Below, piece by piece: positions 1 through 11,320 of a stretch of DNA of 64,000 bases. This DNA comes from Ophiura sarsii (lineage: Eukaryota; Echinodermata; Ophiuroidea; Amphilepidida; Ophiuridae): positions 67,627,062-67,691,061 of the forward strand of contig CM069446.1 in NCBI GenBank assembly GCA_035610835.1, in the 5' to 3' direction. The notes under the pieces are model-generated. The model was not told the DNA's origin. It ran no database searches and saw only the letters and a program-made list of their open reading frames with translations. Position 1 is the first letter of the stretch; the number at the start of each line of letters is the position of its first letter. The position numbers were made by a program, and so were the translations under genes.

Positions 1-552
1 TTTTATGATAATTCGCACGTATGTATCGGTCTACCTTTATCTTTATCATCTTCATTAACATCAGATATTAATAACGACACCATTCAAGAAGTTCGTAAAG
101 ATTTCTTAAGATATTATCGGCCAATAATTTCAACATATATCACAGGAATGGAAACTGGCTTATATTATTCCACAGTGCTTTTCCTTGGTGTCAATTCCAT
201 AGGTGTCCTTACTATTCTAGCATGTTACATACAGATATTGAGAACCATTGAAAAAACATCGCAAGAAGCTGGACGGACACGCGGAACTAAAGAACAGATT
301 CAAGTCACGGCTAAAGTCATGGCAATAGTAGCCACGGATTTTATGTGCTGGTTTCCAATTATTCTCATGGGAATTCTAGTTCAAGCCAGGGTCATAACTC
401 TGCCAGCATCAGTATACGCATGGACGGTGACCTTTGTATTACCAATCAATTCTGCGATCAATCCGTATTTGTATACGATTGGCGAAATAATTTCCAATTA
501 TCGAAAAAAGAGAAACACCAAAAAAATCAAACGAGACTCAGGGCGGCCGTGA
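1..552 (+). CDS. 3' end of an LRR-GPCR paralogue (LGR/GRL101-like), truncated by the window edge
   Basis: The reading frame is open from base 1 to the stop at 550-552, so the Met at 148 is internal. It encodes the second extracellular loop, TM5, TM6 (with CWFP), TM7 (NPYLY) and a short basic tail of a rhodopsin-family receptor. It matches the C-terminus of the complete receptor at 23146-27792. From residue 50 to the end I count 7 differences in 134 residues, but the preceding loop segment is strongly diverged and one codon longer. The 3' flank is also shared, so this is a DNA-level duplication and not a retrocopy. The LRR ectodomain and TM1-4 would lie left of base 1. Family role by analogy: G-protein-coupled cell-surface receptor; ligand unknown. 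Whether the upstream part is intact cannot be seen. Confidence 0.85.
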   Translation, partial: FYDNSHVCIGLPLSLSSSLTSDINNDTIQEVRKDFLRYYRPIISTYITGMETGLYYSTVLFLGVNSIGVLTILACYIQILRTIEKTSQEAGRTRGTKEQIQVTAKVMAIVATDFMCWFPIILMGILVQARVITLPASVYAWTVTFVLPINSAINPYLYTIGEIISNYRKKRNTKKIKRDSGRP

Positions 553-1152
<600 letters not shown>

Positions 1153-1559
1153 GAGCGTGTTTCTACTGGGACACTGCAAAGTAAACGCTAAGTTTTACCG
1201 ATAACTTTTAATCTACCCCGTTTCTACTTTCGAAAAGTTACCGCTAAATTTATCGATTCTAATCGATGGGCGACAGTAGAACTTTTGTTATACCAAACAA
1301 TGACGCCCCACCTGAAAAAGATTGCCTCACAATATGTAGAATCAAGCGTGTACGTGTATTCGTCAGGTCACCGAACTTAACGTTAAGATTCTACGGGTGG
1401 TTGTTTCTATTGGGAAAGTTAGAGTTAATTACCGTTAACAAACCTGGTTTGTGAAGGTTTTTGCGGTTACAAAACTAAGCGTTAATTACCGTTTTCTGGC
1501 TGTTTCTACTGGACAATTTAAGGTTAATTACCGTTTAGTTGCCCAGTAGAAACACGCTC
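1153..1559. mobile_element. MITE with GAGCGTGTTTC termini (PIF/Harbinger-like), copy 1
   Basis: Terminal inverted repeats GAGCGTGTTTCTACTGGG (1153-1170) and its reverse complement ending at 1559. Further copies of the TGTTTCTACTGG-type motif occur inside. It has no coding capacity. The same element sits at the same place in the duplicated flank (28339-29894), so it predates the duplication. A better-preserved relative at 30934-31348 shows a TAA target duplication; here the flanking triplets (TAT and AAT) do not match well. Confidence 0.75.
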
Positions 1560-2655
1560 AATGTGGGTTGCTTATCGTAAGTTGCCTCATGATTATAACA
1601 CACGTTTTCGTCATTCAATTCAATGGAATATGGAATTTTCCATACTAGAAATATCAAGCAGATCTGACGTCAAGTAATGAAATGAAATAGTTATCTACTG
1701 CCAGATAATAACAAAAGTAGATGCAGATCTGACGTCAAATATTGAAATGAAACAGTTATCTACTGGCAGATAATAACAAAGGAAGATGATAAAACAAAGA
1801 AAAGAAAACGAAATCGTCACATTGTTAAGCTGCATGAAACTTCAATATTCATTAGCAACAACAAAAAGTCATTTTAAGTCTCTAACATCACTTTTAACAT
1901 GAAGTTAAAATCTCAATTTCATTCTGTGAAATGTATATATGTGTTAATGTCAGTGTTCACTGTTAATACCATTTGGAATTTAACAAGAGGTTTTACCATT
2001 TATACCTCGTAAAAAGTAAGGAGTCAAAGGCTCTTAAATAAATGTTCACATGAATTTAAAATCTCAGTTCTCATTTCTAGAGATAAGTGGCATGTTTTAT
2101 GTGATGGTATACGGCGAATCACATTTGGATTGTTAACAATGTTATTACCAATTGTAATATATCATGTGAGTTTCGGACCAAGGTCGCTCGACACAAAAAG
2201 CCGATTCAGTCTTTCGGCCTGTCATGAAATAACTTCTTAACTTCCAAAAATAAATGAATCGGTAGGAATTGAATTCAAAAGATGTGCTATTTTCTGTCGC
2301 GCTCATGGGTTTGAGTTTAGATATAATAAAAAGTGTTTATAAACTTCACAAACCGCGTTACATCCACGGCATCGGTGAATGTGTGTATTAAATTAATTTT
2401 TCAAATGTTAGAAGTATTTTAACTATGTGTATGTATCCCGTTAGCTAGTATTAGATAATGTAGTTGCCGCAAGACTATCAATGCCCATACTGTTTACCGG
2501 GCTATCAAACATACTAGTCAAACATGTGTGAGCGAAACAGACATAGTATCAGCTCCACACAACATTTCAATAGAGATGATCATCCCTACTATTGAAGATC
2601 TATTACATTCACTAACTGTGTCTATAGTAAAGTTCCTTTACCGAGTTCGCTACAA
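1560..2655. other. Duplicated intergenic flank, no gene seen
   Basis: AT-rich unique sequence that aligns with 29895-30933 and 31352-31400. At 2613-2615 it carries the unoccupied TAA target of the MITE inserted at 30934-31348 in the other copy. No open frame of note. Confidence 0.7.
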
Positions 2656-2659
2656 CAGT

Positions 2660-3300
2660 AGTGTATTTGTTTATATTTCGCGATATATTAAGACGTAACA
2701 CCAGTATAAGAATGTTATCATGTATAATTATGAAGAAAAATAAATATTGTGTGCACCACTCGTTTGTGTGTATGTTTACATGTATTTTCTTCTTAACACT
2801 TTCCACGCGGCTACAATTGGTTGTACCATATTATACAAACAGATTTGTCAGAAAGCTTTCCCAACTTTCAAGAATTACTAAACCAATACTAGGCAAGTTT
2901 GTACTTATTTCATTGCATTTTTCATAGTGATTCCAAATATTGTGTGAAACTCTGGAATGTCGTCTGCAGACGCCTGCCGCGTGGAAAGTATTCATACTCC
3001 ATAGTACCGAGGAGAAAATGGTGTGTTCTTTTCTTCTTTCAAGTTCTTCGTCAGTACAATCATGATATGATTTTCGCGTAATTTAATTTTATGAAATATG
3101 AATTATAATTAATTTTCAACAAGCAGATAGTATGCCGTATATCGAAAACTCTTCGAAACCAACCAGTCATCGGCTGCCACGGCATTATGCAGATTAATTA
3201 CACAGGATGATAAAATACAGAAAATGCAAAGAAATTGTGACATCTCAAGCCGCACAAATCTATAAAAGTCCGGTCTTTTAAGGTAAAAATGTTACCATGA
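2660..3300 (+). repeat. Dispersed repeat, copy 1 of 3
   Basis: A roughly 640-bp unit, containing the MITE at 2797-2989, is found again at about 31400-33420 (+, interrupted by an insertion) and at 46320-46955 (-). The MITE occupies the same place in all three, so it was present before this unit spread. Confidence 0.75.
2797..2989. mobile_element. TTAA-target MITE family A (CACTTTCCACGCGG termini), copy a
   Basis: Starts CACTTTCCACGCGG directly after TTAA (2793-2796) and ends with the inverted form CCGCGTGGAAAG. The right TTAA is eroded. Five copies of the family are visible in the window; copies at 7518 and 52428 have intact TTAA on both sides. Confidence 0.8.
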
Positions 3301-3309
3301 GAGAGGTGA

Positions 3310-3819
3310 TGGAAAGAAAACCTGTCGGTGCGGCGGGCAAACGAACCTCTTAGGTAGGGTTGGTCGCTCGGGCTTTTTTTGGTGTGGTTTTCTATTCAAT
3401 TTTTCAAAATTGCCGCCGAGTCCTTGAGAACGGGGGCCTGCAGCCGAGTCAGAGCGGGGATGCCGCCTAGTGAGAAACTTGAGAGCGGGGGAGTGGTCAC
3501 TGAGTCAGAGTGAGAGCGGGGTGCCGCCGAATCAGAAACATGAGAGCGGGGGGGGGGGTGGCCGAGTCAGAAACTTACTTGAGAGTGAGGGGTCGCCGAG
3601 TCAGAAACTTGAGGGAGGGGTGTCGCTAAGACTTGAGAGTGGGGGAGGGGTCGCCTAGTCAGATACCTGAAAGCGGGGGGGGGGGGGGGGGGGGGGGAGT
3701 GCCAAGTAAGAAATTAAAGAGTGGGGGGAAGGGTCGCCGAGAAAGAAACTTGAAAGCGGGTGGGGGTACCGCCAATTCAGAAGCTTGAGAGCGGGGAGGG
3801 CCGAGTCATGAACTTGAGA
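3310..3819. repeat. G-rich minisatellite inside a TE-like unit
   Basis: Degenerate 25-40-bp units of the form GAGTCAGAAACTTGAGAGCG followed by runs of G, including a G run of about 30 near 3676-3707. A unit around 3330-3400 (CCTCTTAGGTAGGGTTGGTC) recurs near 49617, so the array probably belongs to a dispersed element. The same minisatellite lies at 33810-34340 in the duplicated flank. It runs straight into the assembly gap. Confidence 0.85.
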
Positions 3820-3919
3820 NNNNNNNNNNNNNNNNNNNNNNNNNNNNNNNNNNNNNNNNNNNNNNNNNNNNNNNNNNNNNNNNNNNNNNNNNNNNNNNNN
3901 NNNNNNNNNNNNNNNNNNN
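3820..3919. other. Assembly gap of 100 N
   Basis: Exactly 100 N, the usual placeholder for a gap of unknown size. It interrupts the G-rich minisatellite, so the junction to the LINE at 3920 should not be treated as contiguous. Confidence 0.98.
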
Positions 3920-4815
3920 TTTGGTTCAATTTTGTTACATATTCCTCAAAAATATCATCTTGGCCATCTATGCTGAAAATCTCAATGTTAATGCCATGGC
4001 GGCAAAATGATGGCTATTTGACGAAGGTTGTGAAAGCGGCCAATTATCATCTTATAAATATCGGCCGTGCTCGCAAGATAGTGTTAACAACTGAATCAAC
4101 CAAAATGCCTCTTCACTCCCTCGTAACATCACGAATCGACTACTGTAATAGTCTGCTGGCTGGTATCAGTAAATCGCTCCTTAAACGTCTTGTAAACATT
4201 CAACGTACTGCAGCTCGCATTCTAACTAGAAAACGGAAATATATGACTCCATTTCCGCCGATCAGATCAAGATCGGCGGAAATGGAGTCATATTTCCGTT
4301 TTCTAGTTAGAATGCGAGCTGCAGTAGGCCTACGTTGAATGTTTACAAGACGTTTAAATTGGCTCCCGTGAAAGCAGCGCATAGAATTCAAGATTCTTGT
4401 AATTGTATTCAAATGCCTGGCTTCACCAGACAGCTCCTGACTACCTTTCTGAACGACTTCATGTTTCAACATCTCACCGCAATCTTCGCTCGACCTCAAC
4501 TGCCTCTTTCATTCTCACTGAGCACAGGACGCATCGTTCAACGTTCGCCGACAGATCTTTTTCTTGCTATATGGACCTAAACTTTGGAATGCATTACCAA
4601 ATCATGTTAAATGTGCTCCCTCAATTCACATATTCAAGAAACTGCTCAAGCAACATCTCTTCTATAATGCTTTACAATCAATAACTTATTTCATCATGTT
4701 TGCATTGACTTTTCTGCTGTTATTTGACTTATGTATTTATTTTTTCATCCATTGTTTGTGTTTTTATGCGCCTTAGTGCAATTTTATTGGTTTTTGGCGC
4801 GGTATAAATGTCAGA
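3920..4815 (+). pseudogene. L2/CR1-group non-LTR retrotransposon, 3' fragment of reverse transcriptase
   Basis: Conceptual translation in shifting frames gives the C-terminal thumb region of a LINE reverse transcriptase: ANYHLINIGRARK, then TSRIDYCNSLLAGI, then NIQRTAARILTRKRKY, then LNWLPVKAAHRI and KLWNALPNHVKCAPSIHIFK. This order is typical of the L2/CR1 group. It is broken by frameshifts and by a foldback at 4180-4360. The 3' end (about 4790-4815) is followed by a TAG/AGT microsatellite, as is usual for L2-like 3' ends. The 5' part is lost in the gap. Not functional. Confidence 0.8.
4180..4360. repeat. Foldback (inverted duplication) inside the LINE
   Basis: The segment from ACGTCTTGTAAACATTCAAC through TTTCCGCCGATC is repeated in reverse orientation after a spacer of about 6 bp. 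The arms differ by a GGCCTA-type indel and an AT indel, so they are not exact mirror images. Confidence 0.85.
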
Positions 4816-4849
4816 TAGTAGTACTAGTAGTAGTAGTAGTAGTAGTAGG
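4816..4849. repeat. (TAG)n microsatellite at LINE 3' end
   Basis: About ten AGT/TAG units directly following the LINE tail. Confidence 0.9.
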
Positions 4850-5395
4850 GTCGATAACCTCATATCGTGATGCGGATGGCGTAGAGTTCTTGAAATACCT
4901 ATAGGCAGCGCTCTATACCTCTTTCGATGTGGTCTTCTCTTGTATAATATCTGGACATTTGCGGTTCAGGCGGCCCCAATGCAATTCGCGAACGCCAGCC
5001 AACTGAAGCTTTATTCACACGGTGCATTTGTCGAGCTCTTAAGTTTTAGAAATAAGACAAAGGAACACTGATATGATAACTAATTTAGTCGTTGATGTAA
5101 ACTAGAACCTAAGAGCTCCAACGATAAACGCGCTTTGATTGTGTGGACATGTCTATGGGAACCGAGACAAATTGGAAACCAGAGTTAGAGCATTTGGCAA
5201 AACGCAATGCATTGTGGTGGTGTCTCCCCTCAGAACGTGATCACGATCTTTTTTTTAAAAATCTTTCATTCGCCGTTACGACCTGGCGCGGGGGTAAATG
5301 GGGAACCTGTTTTCCAACATAACAATTTGGGGAACTTGTTTTCAACACATCCCCCCTCACACTCCCCCTTGTCCGCGTTTTTCAACCATACTTAA
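4850..5395. other. Intergenic, no gene seen
   Basis: No supported coding sequence. The end of this stretch (about 5280-5395) has C-rich patches related to the repeat that follows. Confidence 0.5.
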
Positions 5396-5875
5396 ATCAA
5401 GGACAATATCAGTATGATAAAAACCAAATTATTGATTGGAAATGAAGAGGTGACTTTTCAATAAAATATAAAATATTGGTATACACCAGTATACACCAGA
5501 TCGCACCAAATGGGCTCAAAAATAGAAGAAAAAACCCCGATTGTGAGGGGGGTAATACCCCCCACCCCCATGTTCGAACATTCCAACTATCTATACTTAA
5601 ATCAAGGTAAATATCAGTATTTATTATCAACTTCTTTCTTGCATTGATAAAAACCAAAATATTGATTGGAAAAGAAGGGGTGGCTTTTCAATAAAATATT
5701 GGTCAAAATGATACACCAGATCGCACCAAATGGGTTCAACAATTGAATTGTTCTCCAATTGTGAGGGGGGGGGGGGGGCGCACATTCCCCCTCATACTCC
5801 ACCCTGTCCGCGCCAGCGCGGAGAGCTGTGCCACGCACCTTTGTCACACTACTCAAATATTTGCCTCCCCCTATA
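5396..5875. repeat. Dispersed repeat family B, two tandem copies
   Basis: Two imperfect copies (about 5396-5570 and 5598-5875) of a unit containing AAATCAAGG, TATCAGTAT, TTGATAAAAACCAAA and CAGATCGCACCAAATGGG. Further copies: 37744-38010, and a copy split by the MITE at 35509-37019 (flanks about 35480-35508 and 37022-37050). Confidence 0.8.
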
Positions 5876-6154
5876 ATAATTCCCGTATCCGTGCCTGATA
5901 ATTCAACCCAGAAAGTGAGGCTGAAATAAAAAAAATCTTTAGAACCCGTATGAAACTATTTCCGCCAACCTCCTTCCGTCTGTTTATATATTTGATAGTT
6001 TTTGTGTAAAGGTTTATAGATGTTCTGATCGCTGGCCCGATTTTCTATTCTACATATTGTCTATTTTACATGAAAGGTCATCCTTAAAATTGTCACATTC
6101 CAAAGTTTGAGTTGCATAACTCTAAAGGTTCTTATTTTACAAGCGCAAGGCGAC
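5876..6154. other. Intergenic, with partial relative of the 9243-9593 MITE
   Basis: The part from about 6010 to 6154 resembles the left half of the MITE at 9243-9593 (shared TTTTCTATTCTACAT and GAAAGGTCATCCTTAAAA). No gene. Confidence 0.5.
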
Positions 6155-6889
6155 CAAATCATAGCCCAACAAAAGTGATCAGAACATACACCTTTAGGTA
6201 TTTGAAATTGAAAGTATCAACTCAATGTTAATGATGAGGTGTAAAATTATGAAGAAATATGTACCCGCTAGTTGCATTTCAAATTTGTTATATGAGCTAG
6301 TGATTTTGAATATATAACATAAAAGTGTGGAACGTTTTGGATTAGATGTACACTAACGAACGAACGAACCTCACTCGTACTCGGCGTCTCTGATAGTCAA
6401 CCATAACTAATACATTTGTACTTTCATTTATTTTTGTCTGACAGACTGGGCGTCTCTGATAGACAACCAGAAATAATAGCTCTGTGTCTTTCTGTACATA
6501 CACGAAATCTGTTGCGGCAACTGTTTAACCATCCATCTCTTACTTAAATCGGTGGTCATGGCAACGGTTTACCTACTGTTTGTTGCTGTATTGCACAACG
6601 TAGGCTAGCAAAATAGTAAAATAAAGATAAAATAAATGATTTAATTCGAAGCATAATATCACCTTTTTTTTTAATGATAGCTATGATCTGTAGACACAAA
6701 ATATGCATGGAACAGGAATAATGATTTTACAAAGAAAAAGCATCATTCATTAGTCATTTGTCCCTTTTTCTATGATATTTATTATTTAATAAAAATGCAT
6801 ACGAGATATTCAAATCCCGTGCGCACATTATTTGGTTAGTCTAATTCACTATCTGCACCAGGGGGCTGACAAAAGTCGCAATGTGGGAA

Positions 6890-8410
6890 CGGATTTTTCT
6901 AAGGCTTTCGATTTGGTTGACCATACCAATCTCATTGAAAAAAATGATTTCCATGGGAATCCATCCGAAGGACAATATCATTCCCTGGATTTGTGATTTC
7001 CTCCACAATCGTCAACAATGTATGAGATACAATGATGCTCTGTCAGAATATGTTACACTTTCGTTGTGGGGTTCCTCAAGGTACCAAATTAGGCCCCATT
7101 GGTTTCTAAATCCTCATTAATGAAGCCGGTGAAGATGCAAACTCGGGATGTTTAAAGTATGTTGATGACTTGACATGTGCACATAATTTTACTTGTTCTG
7201 ACTATCCTTCTACACTACAGCAGGCTGATTTTGATGAATTTACCAAGTGGGCAAAGGATAATACGCTCAAGTTGAATCCCTTAAAGTGTCAGGCCCTTCA
7301 GGTATATTTTGGCAAAACTCCCCTGCAGTTTGATTTAAGAATCGGTATCGATCCATTCCTCCGCGTTGCTGAAGCCAAGGTTTAATTTCACTTGTTCTGA
7401 CTATCCTTCTAGACTACTGCAGGCTGATCTTGATGAATTTACCAAGTAGGCAAAGGATTTAGACCTGTTTCCCCAAAACGACCTTAAGTGGAAAACACAG
7501 GTTGATATTATGCTTAACACTTTCCACGCGGCTATTGGTTTACCATATAAAAAAAATAAAAATAAAAGTCTATCTCAAGGATTACTGAACCAATACCAGG
7601 CATGGTTGTATTTATTTATGTTTGTCAATGCATTTCTCATGGTGATTCCAAATATGGCAATGAAATTCAATAATGTTGACATTTTGAAATGTCGTCTGCG
7701 GACGCCTGCCGCGTGGAAAGTGTTAAGAAAGCCAATAAAAGGTTGTTCATGCTGCGGACCCTCAAACGTTTTGGTTTTAGCAGCAGGAGCTCTGTGTTGT
7801 ATACGGTGGCTATGTAAGACCGATTCTTGAATACGCAGATGTTGTTTGGCACTCAATTATTTCTGTCAAACAATCAAAGGACTTGGAATCCATCCAAAAA
7901 AAGGGTTTGTAGAACCATAGCCTACTTGGGAATAAGTATGAGTCTTATGATGAAGCCTTGGGTAATTGTTATTTTGACACCTTGCATGGAAGGAGAGAGA
8001 AGCATTTTCGAAGATTTGCTGAAGGGCTTTTTAAACATGAGAGGACAAAATCTCTCCCCCTCCTTCCAGATTGGAGTGTAATAGTGGCAACTTGACCCAA
8101 TTTCATTGTAGGACTCAGCGTTTCCAAAATAGTCCTGTTCCTTATTTTGTCAATATTTTAAATGATTAGGTACCCATTATCTTTTACGATTGGTCGTGCA
8201 GAAAAGTTCCATGAAGTGTGAGATTTTGTTGTTTCTTAATTTGTGTACATTTTATCTTTAATATTTCTTTCTTTGTAAATTGTGATTCAATCCTACAAGT
8301 GCAATATTTTGATGTTTTTTAATGTGTATTTTTATATCGTAATTTGAATATTGTATATTAGCATGTAATTTGGCCTGCGGGCCACGAGATGCTTCTGAAT
8401 ATAATACCAA
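6890..8410 (+). pseudogene. CR1-like LINE reverse transcriptase, broken copy 1
   Basis: Conceptual reading includes DFSKAFDLVDHT, WICDFLHNRQQC, LKYVDDL (catalytic YVDD box), FTKWAKDNTLKLNP, and after the MITE insertion YGGYVRPILEYADVVW and ESIQKRV. This is the palm and thumb of a CR1/jockey-group non-LTR reverse transcriptase without the 5' endonuclease part. Many frameshifts and stops. A 190-bp internal tandem duplication (FTCSDYPS to FTKWAK read twice, at 7189 and 7381) is shared with copy 2 but not copy 3. The 3' end has GGCCTGCGGGCCACGAGATG then TTCTGAATA. Not functional. Confidence 0.85.
7518..7722. mobile_element. TTAA-target MITE family A, copy b, inserted in the LINE
   Basis: Begins CACTTTCCACGCGG, ends CCGCGTGGAAAGTG, flanked by TTAA at 7514-7517 and 7723-7726. 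The matching position in unit B (10613-10616) is a single TTAA in uninterrupted LINE sequence, which fixes the element as 205 bp and the duplication as TTAA. This target is typical of piggyBac- or Kolobok-type transposases. Confidence 0.95.
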
Positions 8411-8586
8411 TATTGAAATGTTACGCGGAAAAAGAATTGTTATAATAGGATGTCAAACAGATCCTACAACTTAAAGGGCCTTATCAACAACCGTTAAATG
8501 TAATTCAACTTAATGCATTTTTTGAAATCAATTAATAAAAGGTATAGAACTAAAAAAATAAGAAGACATCAGCCATTCTGAATATA

Positions 8587-8856
8587 CACCTAGCACATAA
8601 AGTCCCTGACCAGGTGCTTTGAGGTTGATTTATTCAAAATATGTAATCGGTACCAAAATCTGAGATATACATTTTATGAGCAAATTTCTTCTCCGCAATT
8701 TGATACCTCATTCAACAAAATCGAATGGATACTTTTAAAGTAACAAATCCAGAAACTTTCCTTGGTAAACGTTGAGGGCGGGCACGAAGCCACATGCATT
8801 CAAAGTCAGTATCTTCTATACAAATATCTGATATCAAGATATCTTGATGTGAAAAA
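8587..8856. other. Spacer between the tandem units, no gene seen
   Basis: Unique AT-rich sequence with no recognisable feature. Confidence 0.5.
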
Positions 8857-9242
8857 CAAATCATAGCCCAACAAAAGTGATCAGAACATACACCTTTAGG
8901 TATTTGAAATTGAAAGTATCAACTCAATGTTTATGATGAGGTGTAAAATTATGAAGAAATATGTACCCGCTAGTTGCATTTAAAATTTGTTATATGCGCA
9001 ACATAAAAGTGTGGAACGTTTTGGATTAGATGTACACTAAACGTATAAGTTATACTACGCTATTGCCGAACCAACCTCACTCGTACTCGGCGTCTCTGAT
9101 AGTCAACCATAACTAATACATTTGTACTTTCATTTATTTTTGTCTGACAGACTGGGCGTCTCTGATAGACAACCAGAAATAATAGCTCTGTGGCTCTGTG
9201 TCTTTCTGTACATACACGAAATCTGTCGCGGCAACTGTTTAA

Positions 9243-9593
9243 AGGTAGATGTTCCGATTTTCAACTTGAAGTTTTCTATTCTACATGAAAGGTCATCCTT
9301 AAAAACGTCGTGTCCCAAAATTTGAGATGCATAGCTATTATGGTTCTTATTTTAGACGCACAAGATGCTGTGAACTGTACCCATTGAGTAGTACACAAAC
9401 TATATCGGTGGTATGGTAACCACCATTCGCGGTAATTCGACGCTATTTCGTCGATTTCTCTGTCATTATACCGAATTAGGCCGTCAAATTTCAGTATGAT
9501 GATGAGAAAAAATACGAGCTTTCATATGATATGAAAATCTCCGTATGTTTGAAATAATTATGTGTTACGAAAATGTGATCGGGTCATCTACCT
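9243..9593. mobile_element. 351-bp TTAA-target MITE with AGGTAGATG termini
   Basis: Nine-bp perfect terminal inverted repeats AGGTAGATG and CATCTACCT, flanked by TTAA at 9239-9242 and 9594-9597. Unit A has a single TTAA at 6525-6528 in otherwise identical flanks, an exact empty site. No coding capacity. An AGG start with TTAA target fits Kolobok-like better than piggyBac-like ends; that assignment is inference. Confidence 0.93.
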
Positions 9594-9984
9594 TTAACCA
9601 TCCATCTCTTACTTAAATCGGTGGTCATGGCAACGGTTTAACTACTGTTTGTTGCTGTATTGCACAAAGAAGGCTAGCAAAATAGTCAAATAAAGATAAA
9701 ATAAATGATTTAATTCGAAGCATAATATCAATTTTTTTTAAATGATAGCTATGATCTGTAGACACAAAATATGCATGGAACAGGAATAATGATTTTACAA
9801 AGAAAAAGCATCAAAATACAACAGCTATTTGTCATTAGTTTTTTTCATTAGTCATTTGTCCCTTTTTCTATGATATTTATTATTTAATACAAATGCATAC
9901 GAGATATTCAAATCCCGTGCGCACATTATTTGGTTAGCCTAATTCACTATCTGCATCAGGGGGCTGACAAAAGTCGCAATGTGG

Positions 9985-11320
9985 GAACGGATTTTTGTTA
10001 AGGCTTTCGATTTGGTTGACCATACCAATCTCATTGAAAAAATGATTTCCATAGGAATCCATCCGAAGGACAATATCATTCCCTGGATTTGCGATTTCCT
10101 CCACAATCGTCAACAATGTATGAGATACAATGATGCTCTGTCAGAATATGTTACACTTCGTGGTGGGGTTCCTCAAGGCACCAAATTAGGCCCCATTGGT
10201 TTCTAAATCCTCATTAATGAAGCCGGTGAAGATGCAAACTCGGGATGTTTAAAGTATGTTGATGACTTGAAATTTGCACATAATTTTACTTGTTCTGACT
10301 ATCCTTCTACACTTCTGCAAGCTGATCTTGATGAATTTACCAAGTGGGCAAAGGATAATACGCTCAAGTTGAATCCCTCCAAGTGTCAGGCCCTTCAGGT
10401 ATATTTTGGCAAAACTCCCCTGCAGTTTGATTTAAGAATCGGTACCGATCCACTCGGCCCCGCGTTGCTAAAGCCAAGGTTTAATTTCACTTGTTTTGAC
10501 TATTCTTCTAGACTACTGCAGGCTGATCTTGATGAATTTACCAAGTGGGCAAAGGATTTAGACCTGTTTCCCCAAAACGACCTTAAGTGGAAAACACAGG
10601 TTGATATTAGGCTTAAGAAAGCCAATAAAAGGTTGTTCATGCTGCGGACCCTCAAACGTTTTGGTTTTAGCAGCAAGGAGCTCTGTGTTGTATACGGTGG
10701 CTATGTAAGACCGATTCTTGAATACGCAGATGTTGTTTGGCACTCAGTTATTTCTGTCAAACAATCAAAGGACTTGGAATCCATCCAAAAAAGGGTTTGT
10801 AGAACCATACTTGGGAATAAGTATGAGTCTTACGATGAAGCCTTGGGTAATTTACATTTTGACACCTTGTCTGGAAGGAGAGAGAAGCATTTTCGAAGAG
10901 GGCTTCCTAAACATGAGATGACAAAATCTCTCCCCCCCCCCCTCCTTCCAGACTGGAGTGTCATGACAGATCACTTCGTAATAGTGGCAACTTGACCCAA
11001 TTTTATTGTAGGACTCGTCAGCGTTTCCAAAATAGTCCTGTTCCTTATTTTGTCAATATTTTAAATGATTAGGTACCCATTATCTTTTACGACTGGTCGT
11101 GCAGTAAAGTTCCATGAAGTGTGACATTTTGTTGTTTCTTAATTTGTGTATATTTTATCTTTAATATTTCTTTCTTTGTAAATTGTGATTCAATCCTACA
11201 AGTGCAATATTTTGATGTTTTTTAATGTGCATTTTTATATCGTAATTTGAATATTGTATATTAGCATGTAATTTGGCCTGCGGGCCACGAGATGCTTCTG
11301 AATAAAATACCAATGATAAA
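9985..11320 (+). pseudogene. CR1-like LINE reverse transcriptase, broken copy 2
   Basis: Best preserved of the three related copies. Frame pieces: 9979-10206 with KAFDLVDHTNLIEKM and RGGVPQGTKLGP (fingers/palm), then 10267-10995 with FTKWAKDNTLKLNP, FGFSSKELCVVYGGYVRP and DLESIQKRVCRTILGNKY (thumb). A frameshift after KLGPIGF separates the pieces, the second contains the internal duplication seen in copy 1, and the true C-terminus (compare copy 3) lies in another frame. The endonuclease and ORF1 are absent. The 3' tail (about 11060-11320) ends with GGCCTGCGGGCCACGAGATG and AATAAAATACCAAT. No function expected. Confidence 0.87.

Larger units (their letters stand above)
6155..8586 (+). repeat. 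Tandem duplication unit A (contains LINE copy 1)
   Basis: Aligns over its whole length with unit B at 8857-11488. The ends are sharp: CAAATCATAGCCC at the left and GAAGACATCAGCCAT..GAATATA at the right. Unit A carries the MITE at 7518-7722, absent from B; unit B carries the MITE at 9243-9593, absent from A. Confidence 0.85.
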
